Part shown: piece after piece, positions 11,154 through 18,794 of the stretch
Position numbering within the stretch: the stretch's first letter is position 1
Layout of the letters: each line of letters begins with the position of its first letter
DNA from: Mesostigma viride
Taxonomy: Eukaryota; Streptophyta; Mesostigmatophyceae; Mesostigmatales; Mesostigmataceae
Assembly (NCBI GenBank): GCA_009746045.1
Contig: RPFO01000189.1
Location: 607,748-628,747 of the forward strand
DNA: 21,000 nt
Direction of reading: 5' to 3'
Notes under the pieces: generated by a model
Seen by the model: the letters and a program-made list of their open reading frames with translations, nothing else
The model's database searches: none
Told to the model about the DNA's origin: nothing
Position numbers and translations under genes: made by a program

Positions 11154-11535
11154 AATCTACAGTACTCCTTCCTCACGGTGACGGACCTTATTGTAAGATT
11201 TACGCGCGTCACTTGGCTCCCCTGGTCACATAATGCTCCTTTCTAAACCTTTCACCTATCACACTACCCTCAGTGGGTAACCAGCTGGTCGATACGTGGT
11301 ACCTCTTAAGTCTTAACCTAACGATATAGTCTCAAAAAAAAAAAACTACGAAGGCAAAATGAAAAAAGTTAAAACGTTAGCCTCAAAAAAAAAAAACTAC
11401 GAAGGCAAAATGAAAAAAGTTAAAACGTTAGCATAAAAAAAAAAAACTACGAAGGCAAAATGAAAAAAGTTAAAACGTTTCTTATTGGTTAATGGAAAAA
11501 TAACCCATTTACCCGGAAAAATCTACAGTACTCCT
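11154..11535. mobile_element. Possible insertion bounded by 16-bp direct repeats
   Basis: AATCTACAGTACTCCT occurs exactly at 11154-11169 and 11520-11535, enclosing 350 bp. The right end of the enclosed segment is A-rich (it ends in GGAAAA) and holds the A-rich tandem repeat. Direct repeats of 7-20 bp with an A-rich 3' end are typical of target-site duplications from LINE-driven retrotransposition (SINEs, truncated LINEs). There is no reverse transcriptase frame and no clear Pol III promoter inside, so the assignment rests only on the direct repeats and A-richness. Confidence 0.4.
11331..11479. repeat. A-rich tandem repeat, three copies of 50-51 bp
   Basis: Three nearly identical units, each a 12-13 A run followed by CTACGAAGGC, AAAATG, a second A run and GTTAAAACGTT. 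The CTACG words start at 11346, 11397 and 11447, giving periods of 51 and 50 bp. It lies inside the segment bounded by the 16-bp direct repeats. No coding signal. Confidence 0.93.
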
Positions 11536-11808
11536 GTACATGTAGCTCGAATTGCACGCCCTTATTTAGGCAAGCCGTTGCGGTGTATGTTCCCGCACAA
11601 ACATGTTCTGAAGCGACAAAGGATGATTAATTAATTAATCTGTGCCTCACCTCTCCAAGCCCTGGCCTCCCGTGGACGATGGTAGCGAGCACTGGAAGCA
11701 GTGCCTAGGCGGTAGCGCTTAGGGGGAGGTTCATAGCTGCGTCTCTTGTGTCCACTAAGCCCGCAGCATACCGACGTCAGGCGAAGCGCCTGATTGATTC
11801 TCAGAATA

Positions 11809-14344
11809 ATGAATGCCAAGTTTAAGAAGTCAAAAGAAATACAGTCTGCTTTTGAAGATGACGCTAGGAGAAAGGCTGTAAGTTGCGCAACGCACAACTG
11901 CAACGGAGGTCTGAAAGAAGGTCCATGATTTATGTATGGTATGCACACAGCTAAAATGCTAGTTTGGGCCCGTGCACAGCTTGCCGTAATTTAACCTATA
12001 AAACTGGTCAGCCGTTACACGGCGTAGAAGCACTGCCAGCCTGAGTCACGCGTAAGCCAAGAAGGGGACATTTGACGACTGCCGAGCGCTCTCGCATTTC
12101 ATTTGCGTTCTGTGCAGATTGACGACGCTAAGAAGCGCGCGGTTGCTCAGAGGGTCGACTACGACACGTTTAAGGTACAGTTAATATCTTGAACAGTAAG
12201 GCGACTTCTTAGGCATGTACGTGACAAATCCCGCTTTCTGCATATTAAGTCGGAAGTTTGTCTGCCATGCTTCACTTTTGCTTACAGGATGAATTGGAGG
12301 GTTTTGAGTAGAATTGCTGACAGCGGGATGGCCTTCATTCGGGTAAATCTTGGCATGCCTGCACTACCATGCCCACAGCAACACCATGGCTCCCCTGTGG
12401 ACAGTGCATCATCCGCACTCTATCTGTACATTATGTCGCTGCACATCCTTCACAAAGCTTACAAGCTATTTTTAGCTCCTTGGCAACCGAGGCCGGCATT
12501 GCCGCATGTCGGCATCAGGCATCATCCTGTTCTTTCTGGTATGGAGCTCCTGCATAACACAAGACTGCTTGAAAACGTGACGCACCAGTGTGAACGTAGC
12601 CTGTCATGTCAGGCCTAAGTAGCTTGTCTAGATTCAGCCATTGCCGCGCTACCCCAGCTATCCCATGTGCATAACGTCTGCTGTCTCAACAGTATCGTCT
12701 CAGCACCGCTGTCCGTTGCAGGCTATGATCCAGGCAGCTCATGGACTGCCGGCAGTGCCGTGCTGAGGTCTGCAGCATCTTCCCTTCCTTCTTTGGGCTG
12801 CTACTTGGTCCTGTTTCGGTCCCATTTTGTCCTATTTTGTCCTATTTTGTCCTATTTTGTCCTATTTTGTCCTATTTTGTCCTATTTTGTCCTATTTTGT
12901 CCTATTTTGTCCTATTTTGTCCTACTTTGGTCCTATCTTGGTCAAATCGGTGTTTAACTCAGCAAGTACGTGACCTACCCCCACAGAGGTTCTGTAGCCC
13001 CCTGGACGCCTTAGACCCCTTTTCTAACGGGTTCAGTTAGGCACTTTCTGGACCTTGGTCTACTCTCGGGCTACTCTTGGTCTACCTGTTCTATTTTTGG
13101 ATCATGCCCCCCCCCTCCAGGACATGGTCTCGGTGGCCCACCTGAAGCACGTGGACCTCAAAAAGGACATGATGGAGCCCACCCAAAAGGGCGGGTCGCG
13201 CGCCCCCAGCTGGTCATTTGACGCGAGCGGGGCCGTCAAACGCGCAGAGGACCCTCTCCCTATGGTCGCGCTGGCACGGGACACCGACCCCCTGCAGGCG
13301 CCCTTTGACCCCCCTGGCAATGCCAACGAGTTCCAGCGGCTGTGGCAGCGGCCGCGCAGCACCGCGGCGGACCAATCGCGCGTGCTGCGATCGGTTCCCA
13401 TGGATGCACTGCGGATGTTCAAGCTGGAGCTGCCGGCGCCGCTGCTGGCGAGCTTGCTGCATGTGCTGGTGACCGCGTGGGGGTGCCACACGTGTGCTGA
13501 CGCGCACCCGGCATGTGTGGCAGATGGTGGTGAAGATAGGGGGGAATGCAGCGGTGACGGTAATAATGATAGTGGCGGTCATGGTGGCCAGAGTGGCAGG
13601 GAAGCCAGCAGCAACGAAGGGTGTGTGCAAGGTGCCGTTTGGGAGGGTGAGAAGGACCATCACACCGGGGATGGCAACAGTTGCACTTTCGCGGAGAAAC
13701 ACGGCCTCCAAGGAAGTGTTCAAGAGGTCCAAGGAGGAGGTGTTCAAGAGAGCTCCGGGTCTGGAGGGGAAAATGGTGAAGTGCGGGGGGAACCCGTGGC
13801 AGATGCGCTTGCGGCCACGTTTGCTGGCTTGGCCGTGGGAGATGAAGCGTTGGAACCAGCACACGCCACCGTGAGCACGCGAGATGTGCTGGAGGCGGCC
13901 TGGGTGCTGGGTGTCCTGCGCCAGCTGGCGTCATCTGGTCGCTTCTCGCTGACCGTGTGCCTGCTGTCCAAGCCACAAAAGGCGGTGGGCGCGCAGCTGT
14001 TTGGCAAGCTGCTGTCAGTTGCAGAGGCAAGAGAGCGAGGGGGGGAAGTTGCGAAGGGGGCAAGGGAGGCAGAGAAGGAGAGCACGCCGTGTGCGGATGT
14101 GCATGAGAATGGGAGCGGCCAGGGAGATGGAAAAGCTCCTGGTGATGTGGGGACTGTTGGCAAGGAGGCTGTATCCAATGGGACGTCGTTGCATGGGTCA
14201 ACAGCGGATCATAGAGGAGGCGTGCAGCCGCAAGAAGGGGAGTGTGCGGTCTGTAAGGGGTATCAACGCGAAGGGATGGGTTCCTTGGTGGCAGCTCTCA
14301 CGCAAGAACAAGTGCAAGCCGTGCGCAAGCTGTACAAGTTTTAG
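11809..14344 (+). CDS. CCDC103: CCDC103-like dynein-arm assembly factor (3 exons, complete)
   Basis: Exons 11809-11877, 12118-12174 and 13121-14344; introns start GTAAGT and GTACAG and end TGTGCAG and CTCCAG, all in phase 0, giving 449 residues. ATG 11809 has A at -3 and an in-frame stop 18 bp upstream. An upstream exon joining after the CAG at 11802-11804 remains possible. Residues about 5-58 match the N-terminal helical dynein-attachment region of animal CCDC103 (FKKSKEIQSAF, KRAVAQRV, AHLKHVDLKKD). Residues 109-162 and 297-340 form an RPAP3_C-like domain (NANEFQRLW; LRQLASSGRFSLTVCLLS), and 430-449 is the conserved C-terminal helix ending LYKF. The human protein is about 242 residues; the excess is mainly two low-complexity inserts (163-296 and about 343-427). 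CCDC103 acts in the cytoplasm and on axonemes in assembling and anchoring outer dynein arms; human mutations cause primary ciliary dyskinesia. RPAP3 and SPAG1 share the C-terminal domain, but the N-terminal match decides for CCDC103. Confidence 0.86.
12175..13120 (+). other. CCDC103 intron 2
   Basis: 946 bp, GTACAG to CTCCAG, with a C-rich tract just before the acceptor. The exons on either side join directly onto the CCDC103 pattern (TFK then DMVSVAHLK), so no exon is needed between them. An apparent acceptor at 12285-12287 (ACAG) is followed in phase 0 by a TAG after seven codons. Use of it would truncate the protein, so any such exon would be a poison or alternative form. The intron also carries the 10-bp repeat. 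Confidence 0.75.
12821..12942 (+). repeat. 10-bp tandem repeat CCTATTTTGT in CCDC103 intron 2
   Basis: Nine perfect CCTATTTTGT units at 12831-12920, with diverged units on both sides (CCCATTTTGT at 12821, CCTACTTTGG at 12921). It is pyrimidine-rich on the sense strand and ends about 180 bp before the exon 3 acceptor. Degenerate CTACTCTTGGT words continue toward the acceptor. Confidence 0.95.
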
Positions 14345-15187
14345 GTGGGGGGTCACGGATGAAGGATTGTCAAAATAGGGGCTTTGTGAATGGTCAGCAC
14401 ACCAATTAGGGTTTTGTGAGACGTTCAGCGCGCATAGGCTGTTTACCGCATTTGCTATGAACTGCCGATAGTGTTCGCTTGGAGTCGTACCCCAGATTTC
14501 CTGGTTTGCATCCAACAATGGTTGCCTCAAGTGCTTGATTTGATACACTCGAGCCCCACTGCGGCCAGCTGGGGCGGGCCGGCACCAATGTATACAACCA
14601 CCAGTTGACTAGGCTGTAATGCTTTGTGCCAGCTAGTCGCAGTTTTCCCCCTGGGTCTGCCCTCCGACACTGAGCGAGAATATCACGAAGTCCCTTTTTA
14701 ATCATGTACCAGCGGTCAATCGCCGGTATCCCTTACATAACCACGTGTGAATTGGCTTTGTACCTCTTGTTAAGCAAGTCATTACAAGATCGATGGGACC
14801 GCATGAATATCAATTCATACTAGCTCATCCAAGAAACTGATTCCTCACCACGACCACCGTCAATATCATCTCCTGCGGGTGCACGCCATATCGTCGCGCC
14901 ACATGTTGGAATGGCACACATTTCGATTTGTTGAAAGGCAATACATTGATGACATTGAAAGACAATGGACCACTGCTGGATCTATCCACTGAGGGCTTGA
15001 GGGTCATCCAGCTGCTTTTATGCATATTTCCTGACCGGTTACCGTAGTCTGCCGCACTTGCTTGGAAGGGCTTGGGGCCCACGATCCGTGATAAGAACCT
15101 GCCTACCAGCCAAGCTAGCCTCCCCCTTCATTTGTCAGCTCCATCTGAGACAAGAGTTTCTGCCATGCAACCATGCAAAAAGTAGCA
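14345..15187. other. Convergent intergenic region, possible decayed transposase end
   Basis: 843 bp between the stop codons of CCDC103 (plus) and the ZZ gene (minus). It should hold both 3' UTRs and polyadenylation sites; I could not identify a signal with confidence. Minus-strand open frames cover 14198-14548, 14406-14705 and 14825-15082. The first contains the words HLRQPLLDANQEIW and TPSEHYRQFIANAV, loosely like the C-terminal end of Tc1/mariner transposases (a Trp, then Pro-x-Glu, then a Leu/Phe-Ile pair). No DDE catalytic block or terminal inverted repeat is visible, so any element would be a fragment. Confidence 0.35.
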
Positions 15188-17092
15188 TCAGAGGCCCGTC
15201 CTGTCTTTTAGCCTTTCTCTCGCTCGTGCCGCCGAGGCACCCGTGAAGCTGCCCCAGGGGCTGTTTGAACTCTCCACATGATAGATGGAGTGCCGCTGCT
15301 CCCGTGGCTGGATGTATTCAAACACGTGGTCCTTCGGGTGGGTTCTGCACGCAGTGAGCACCAAACCATCATGGCCACCCAGTCAAGAGGTGAAGACATC
15401 GAATGGAAAGCAAAATGGCAGCATGACACTTTGCGAGTATGGTCCTTGGGTGCTTAGCAGCTGGCGGTCGCTTTACAAATAATAGCTGAAAGTGACTTGC
15501 GCCACGTTGTGCAAACTTGCCGCAGTCCATAAATTAGTTAGTAAAAGGGAAAGTAGCAAAGGCACAGTCAGGAAGACATATTAGCAGCAGATTGACGCCT
15601 GAATGAGATTATGCTGTCATGCGTGTGTAAATTCTCCTGTAACCAGTGATAAGACACCATCTCCTGTGGCAGGAAAAAGCTACAAGAAGATAATAAAACT
15701 AAAGGTTGGCCAATATACTGATATTGTTCGTTCCCAATTCATGGCTGATTGACCCAACCACATGGCCATGAATTCAGGTATCTTCTCCATCTCCAGCACT
15801 AACTGATGCCATCATACCCTAGGGCCTGGAATAGCAACCAAGTGTTTTGGGGCGCACATCGTACAGTAGTAACCATCCTTCAAAACAAGTAGATCTATAA
15901 CCTCTTTTCACTGGTAACAAGTAGATCTATAACCTCTAGTTTCCACCACGTACCCTCCGCCCGCTTGCCGCACGTCCCAGCACGTTTCGCACAGGTTGAA
16001 CCCCTCGCAGGTCGTGCAGTGGTACCTGCGCCCACGCACACAGGCACGCAGCATGCGGAAGCGATACACACAAGTGCTTGCACAGGTTGAGGGCGCCGCA
16101 GGCAGTAGGGTGGCACCCACTCCCAACATGAAGCGCCTACGTGGAAAGTGGGCACGCAGCATACCGGCGCCAGCATCAGAGAGGTACCACACAGGTCACG
16201 AGGAAAGATGAGGCAGTGCCTGGGAACGTGGCATCTGTCCGACCATCTGACTGCAATCATGAACCATGTGTGTGGCCCCACATGGAGTTGCCTTGCTAAG
16301 GGGGTCCCCCTGCGAAGCCGTAGCAGTCGAAGTCAGCTCTATGAGGCCAGTAGTAGTAGTAGCTGTGTGGATGCTCTTGAGGCATGGCACACCCTGGGAA
16401 ACGTGGCTTGGGCCATCCATACAATAAGACCACCATGGCCACCATGCAAGTTTGCATGTCTCTGTGTCAAATAACGTCTCCGTAGTCACGCACGCAGTAA
16501 ACGACGGCCCTGCACATGCCGTCACGGTGATTTGGGCGCCAAAGACAAGCTTGGGCTGGAAAAGCAACGTTAGCAGCCGGCGGCTTGCTGCCAGCTGCTT
16601 CAAAGAGCACCTATTTTGTGAGGCAGCTGCACACAGTTGGTAAATCAGCGCAGAGCTTGCCTTATTTAAGTGCAACGCAAGGCAATTAGGGCTTCTTTTG
16701 AAAAGGGCTTGCTGCAATTAACTCATGTGAGGAACCGAACAAGAAGATACATGGTTCAAATTCATTAAGATATACTGGTAAATATTTATGAAAACTGTAA
16801 ACTCATTTTTGTTCATAGGCTCCCTATCAAGTACGTGCTTTGATGAAGCAACTGCATCACGTTCCATGGCGGTGAGCAAGTCAAGGGAAGAAGACCTTGT
16901 TGCGGTCACCTCACCTGGTTGATGTTGTGGCGATTGCCATTCTCCTCATGATTGTTATTAGATAGAGGTAATGAAAATGAGGCTCACCGGTACTCCCCCT
17001 TCGGCGCGTCGAAGCGCCTAGACCACAGCCTCTCCGTCCCATCGTTAATCTTTCGCCCGCAATCGCTGCACGTGTGGCCGCCGCCATAGAAC
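15188..17092 (-). CDS. ZZ-type zinc-finger protein, C-terminal three exons
   Basis: Exons on the minus strand: 17092-16988, 16025-15954 and 15344-15188, with TGA at 15190-15188. Introns start GTGAGC and GTACGT and end GCGCAG and GTGCAG. Both junctions fall after codon position 2, restoring Arg and Gly codons. The 110 residues seen form a complete zinc-finger ligand set: CSDC, a 26-residue loop, CTTC-EGFNL-CETC, then HPKDH, followed by VFEYIQPREQRHS and a basic tail. C-x2-C, C-x2-C-x5-C-x2-C and H-x3-H is the ZZ (dystrophin/CBP type) pattern. The first loop is at or just beyond the usual upper length. ZZ domains bind two zinc ions and usually mediate protein contacts, such as binding of N-terminal histone or degron peptides. 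The N-terminal exons are missing or unidentified, so protein family and function are unknown. The gene converges on CCDC103. Confidence 0.75.
15345..15953 (-). other. ZZ-gene intron between the CETC and HPKDH exons
   Basis: 609 bp on the minus strand, GTACGT to GTGCAG. It contains a direct duplication close to the donor (see 15884-15937) and otherwise nothing I can assign. Small open frames on the plus strand here look like chance. Confidence 0.65.
15884..15937. repeat. 22-bp direct duplication
   Basis: An identical 22-bp word (containing AAGTAGATCTATAACC) occurs at 15884-15905 and 15916-15937, period 32 bp. The copies are separated by 10 bp and lie just inside the ZZ-gene intron, 17 bp past its donor on the minus strand. 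Confidence 0.93.
16026..16987 (-). other. ZZ-gene intron between the CSDC and CTTC exons
   Basis: 962 bp on the minus strand, GTGAGC to GCGCAG. A 173-codon minus-strand open frame (16717-16196) lies wholly inside it. Its sequence (runs of Thr, Ala and Ser, no recognisable domain) gives no reason to call it an exon, and including it would break the ZZ finger. A short TAG/GTA trinucleotide run is at about 16349-16361. Confidence 0.6.
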
Positions 17093-17172
17093 CTGCACCG
17101 GGCAAGAGCACACACATCACGATCCCATACTCCACGTGCGCATTTTTCATAATCGACACAATTCACGAGGCA

Positions 17173-17318
17173 CACTGCTCAAGGCACTCCGCATGTGATG
17201 CACTGCTCAAGGCGCACCATGTATGTCTGCAGCACGGTGCAAGGCACCCTGCGATTGTGTGCACGGTGCAAGGCTCTGTGTGCACGAAGCACGGTGCAAG
17301 GCACCCTGTATAAGGCAC
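17173..17318. repeat. Degenerate 28-32 bp minisatellite, five copies
   Basis: CACTGCTCAAGGC starts at 17173 and 17201; the related CACGGTGCAAGGC starts at 17233, 17262 and 17290. Spacings are 28, 32, 29 and 28 bp. On the plus strand it contributes to a cysteine-containing open frame, with no independent sign of coding. Confidence 0.75.
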
Positions 17319-17408
17319 GCTGTACTACCAGGCATCCTGGCACAGAACCCTTATGTGAGGGATGCCAAGGCCGGGGTAAGCCTTCCAGAGCAAAAGGCCA
17401 TAAACAGA

Positions 17409-17610
17409 CAGCACCGACTGCACTGACTGCGCTGACTGATTGCACTGCTTGCACTAACTGCGCTGCTTGCGCTGCTTGCACTGCTTGCACTGAATGCACT
17501 GCTTGCACTGCTTGCACTGAATGCACTGCTTGCGCTGCTTGCATTGATTGTAATGAATGCGCCAGTTGCACAAGTTGCACTGATCGTACCAATACTGATT
17601 GCACCAAAGC
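17409..17610. repeat. 9-bp tandem array of TGCACTGCT-like units
   Basis: About 200 bp of imperfect 9-bp units, mostly TGCACTGCT with TGCGCTGCT, TGCACTGAA and TGCACTAAC variants. Because 9 is a multiple of 3, the plus strand reads as Cys-x-x repeats (CTAC, CTEC words), while the minus strand reads as Val-Gln-Ala/Ser repeats. Both are open, and neither shows codon-position-biased change that I can judge by eye. Confidence 0.88.
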
Positions 17611-17630
17611 TTCGCACAGCAACCAGTACC

Positions 17631-17782
17631 CACCCACTGCACCTGCATCTCCTTCTAGCGAACATGCCATGCACGTCCCTTCCCTGCCATCATGCCATCA
17701 CCCGACACCACCCGATCACCCTTGGCAACTGTCGCCCGCCACCACACGCCACACACCACCCACCGCGCCTGCATCTCCTTCT
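17631..17782. repeat. Direct duplication of a 26-bp segment at a candidate exon border
   Basis: The 26-bp segment at 17631-17656 recurs at 17757-17782 with two mismatches (shared core CCTGCATCTCCTTCT). The spacing is 126 bp. The right copy covers the 3' end and donor of the candidate ZZ-gene exon, so the left copy is a decoy or decayed duplicate of that exon border. Confidence 0.75.
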
Positions 17783-17801
17783 CCCTGGGATTCTCCTCGC
17801 G
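17764..17801 (-). CDS. Candidate upstream exon of the ZZ gene
   Basis: On the minus strand CTGCAG is followed by 12 codons (REENPREKEMQA) and two bases, CG, then GTGGGT. The next confirmed exon starts with one base, G, before FYGGGHTC. The join therefore restores an Arg codon and keeps frame, which is the reason for calling it. The stretch is charged and reads like a linker or helix before the zinc finger. The acceptor could lie further upstream, since the frame stays open to about 17894. A 38-nt exon is short, and the donor is not a strong consensus. The rest of the gene upstream was not found; the next stretch toward the 59-bp satellite shows no clear exon. Confidence 0.35.
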
Positions 17802-18524
17802 CTGCAGGTTTGTGCTGACCACTTGCAGCCGCGACGCCATGCAACTGCACGCGTCGCGTGACGTCCGGTAGACCATAGCACGTGAATTAACCATCCGATG
17901 GTGTCAGACAATCGCACAAGCGACAGGTGCCCGAACCTACCATCCGAGGGCACCCACACCACACACATACCCCAGCCGACATGAAACGCTAACGCTGACA
18001 CCAACAAGACGCGTCGCGTGATGTCAGTGAGCACAGCACACGCACTGTCGGGTACCCGCCAACACCTTATGTGTTCCCTACCACGGCTTCTGATCCGCTT
18101 GCGTGATGCTCCTGCACTACCTGCATATCATGCATCAAGTAATAATCAGTAAAAATAAACATGACATGAGTGAACTGTGTGGCAGTATCTGACATGGCGG
18201 CGCTGTCATCTGTACTAGGTGTGTAATGAGCTATGTATCATGGATGACTTACTGATTCTGCATATCTTCAGTAGTTATGAGTTAAGTGCCAGGAAAGCCG
18301 CCACCACAAACCTACCGTACACGGTGTGGAGTACCATTTTCTGCTACTGTGTTTTATGAGCAGGGAACAGCTGCAACGGCAACACCTTACGCTTTGTAAC
18401 GTGCTTCAAGAAAAGATTAGAAAAAAAGAATATGCTTCACGGGCTGAGAATCCACTGCGGCATTATCACCTTGCGAGTCAGCCTCTTTGGATCTCAGTCA
18501 CGCAGGGGTAGTTCTGCATGCTGT
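17802..18524. other. Region with no supportable gene
   Basis: Mixed-composition sequence. ACGCGTCGCGTGACGTC at 17849-17865 recurs with one mismatch at 18009-18025 (spacing 160 bp), and CCATCCGA words follow the first copy and precede the second (about 17891 and 17940), which suggests an old local duplication. No exon, RNA gene or promoter could be supported. Earlier exons of the minus-strand ZZ gene may be hidden here. Confidence 0.45.
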
Positions 18525-18735
18525 GTAACATGCTATCTACTATGTCTCATGAACTTAAAACTACTATCTACTATTGTGTGTCACGTACTTAAAACTACTA
18601 CTATCATCTGCTACCATGTCTCATGTACTTCAAAATATATTATCTACTATTGTGTCTCATTTGATTAGGTCTGCATCTACTACTGTGTCTCATGCACTTA
18701 AATTTACTCTCTACTCCTGTGTCTCATGTACTGGG
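18525..18735. repeat. Degenerate 33-38 bp tandem repeat, six copies
   Basis: A GTCTCATG-ACTTAAAA word preceded by CTATCTACTATTGT recurs with GTCTCAT (or GTCACGT) at 18544, 18580, 18618, 18654, 18687 and 18721. Spacings run from 33 to 38 bp. Copies differ by substitutions and small indels, so the array is older than the neighbouring 59-bp satellite. No coding signal. Confidence 0.85.
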
Positions 18736-18794
18736 AAGCAGCGGCCACACTCGTGTTTATGCTCTGTTGTGAGCTATGTACTGTGCACAGCAAC

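Larger units (their letters stand above)
17093..17763 (-). other. Probable ZZ-gene intron filled with short tandem repeats
   Basis: If the exon at 17764-17801 is right, this 671-bp intron (minus strand, GTGGGT to GGTGCAG) is largely made of two repeat arrays: a 28-32 bp minisatellite near its 3' end and a 9-bp CTGC-type array in its middle. The open frames across it on both strands (for example 17195-17818 plus and 17670-17179 minus) follow from the repeats. Confidence 0.45.

Noticed and set aside
10533-11181. Overlapping open frames of 130 and 145 codons
   Set aside because: They cover the 208-bp duplication and the TTG run, repeat the same peptide, are matched by open frames on the other strand, and show no known domain.
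12289-12618. A 109-codon plus-strand frame inside CCDC103 intron 2
   Set aside because: The neighbouring exons join directly onto the conserved protein, this frame is not in the CCDC103 frame, and it has no known domain.
13469-13883. An unrecognised intron inside CCDC103 exon 3 explaining the insert
   Set aside because: The nearest GT (13469) and AG (13883) pair would shift the reading frame, and the donor lacks the GTRAGT-type sequence of the other introns. An in-frame insert is the simpler reading.
13419-14201. Long minus-strand frames (260, 216 and 144 codons) opposite CCDC103 exon 3
   Set aside because: They are shadows of a GC-rich coding exon with few stops on either strand. Their Pro/His/Ser-rich peptides match no family, while the plus-strand frame has clear CCDC103 homology.
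14825-15082. An 85-codon minus-strand frame with a helix-turn-helix-like word (VARRYGVHPQ)
   Set aside because: Too short and isolated. It lies downstream of the ZZ-gene stop on the same strand, and the word alone is not enough to call a transposase or regulator.
16196-16717. A 173-codon minus-strand frame
   Set aside because: It lies inside the ZZ-gene intron, has no domain, and using it as an exon would interrupt the zinc finger.
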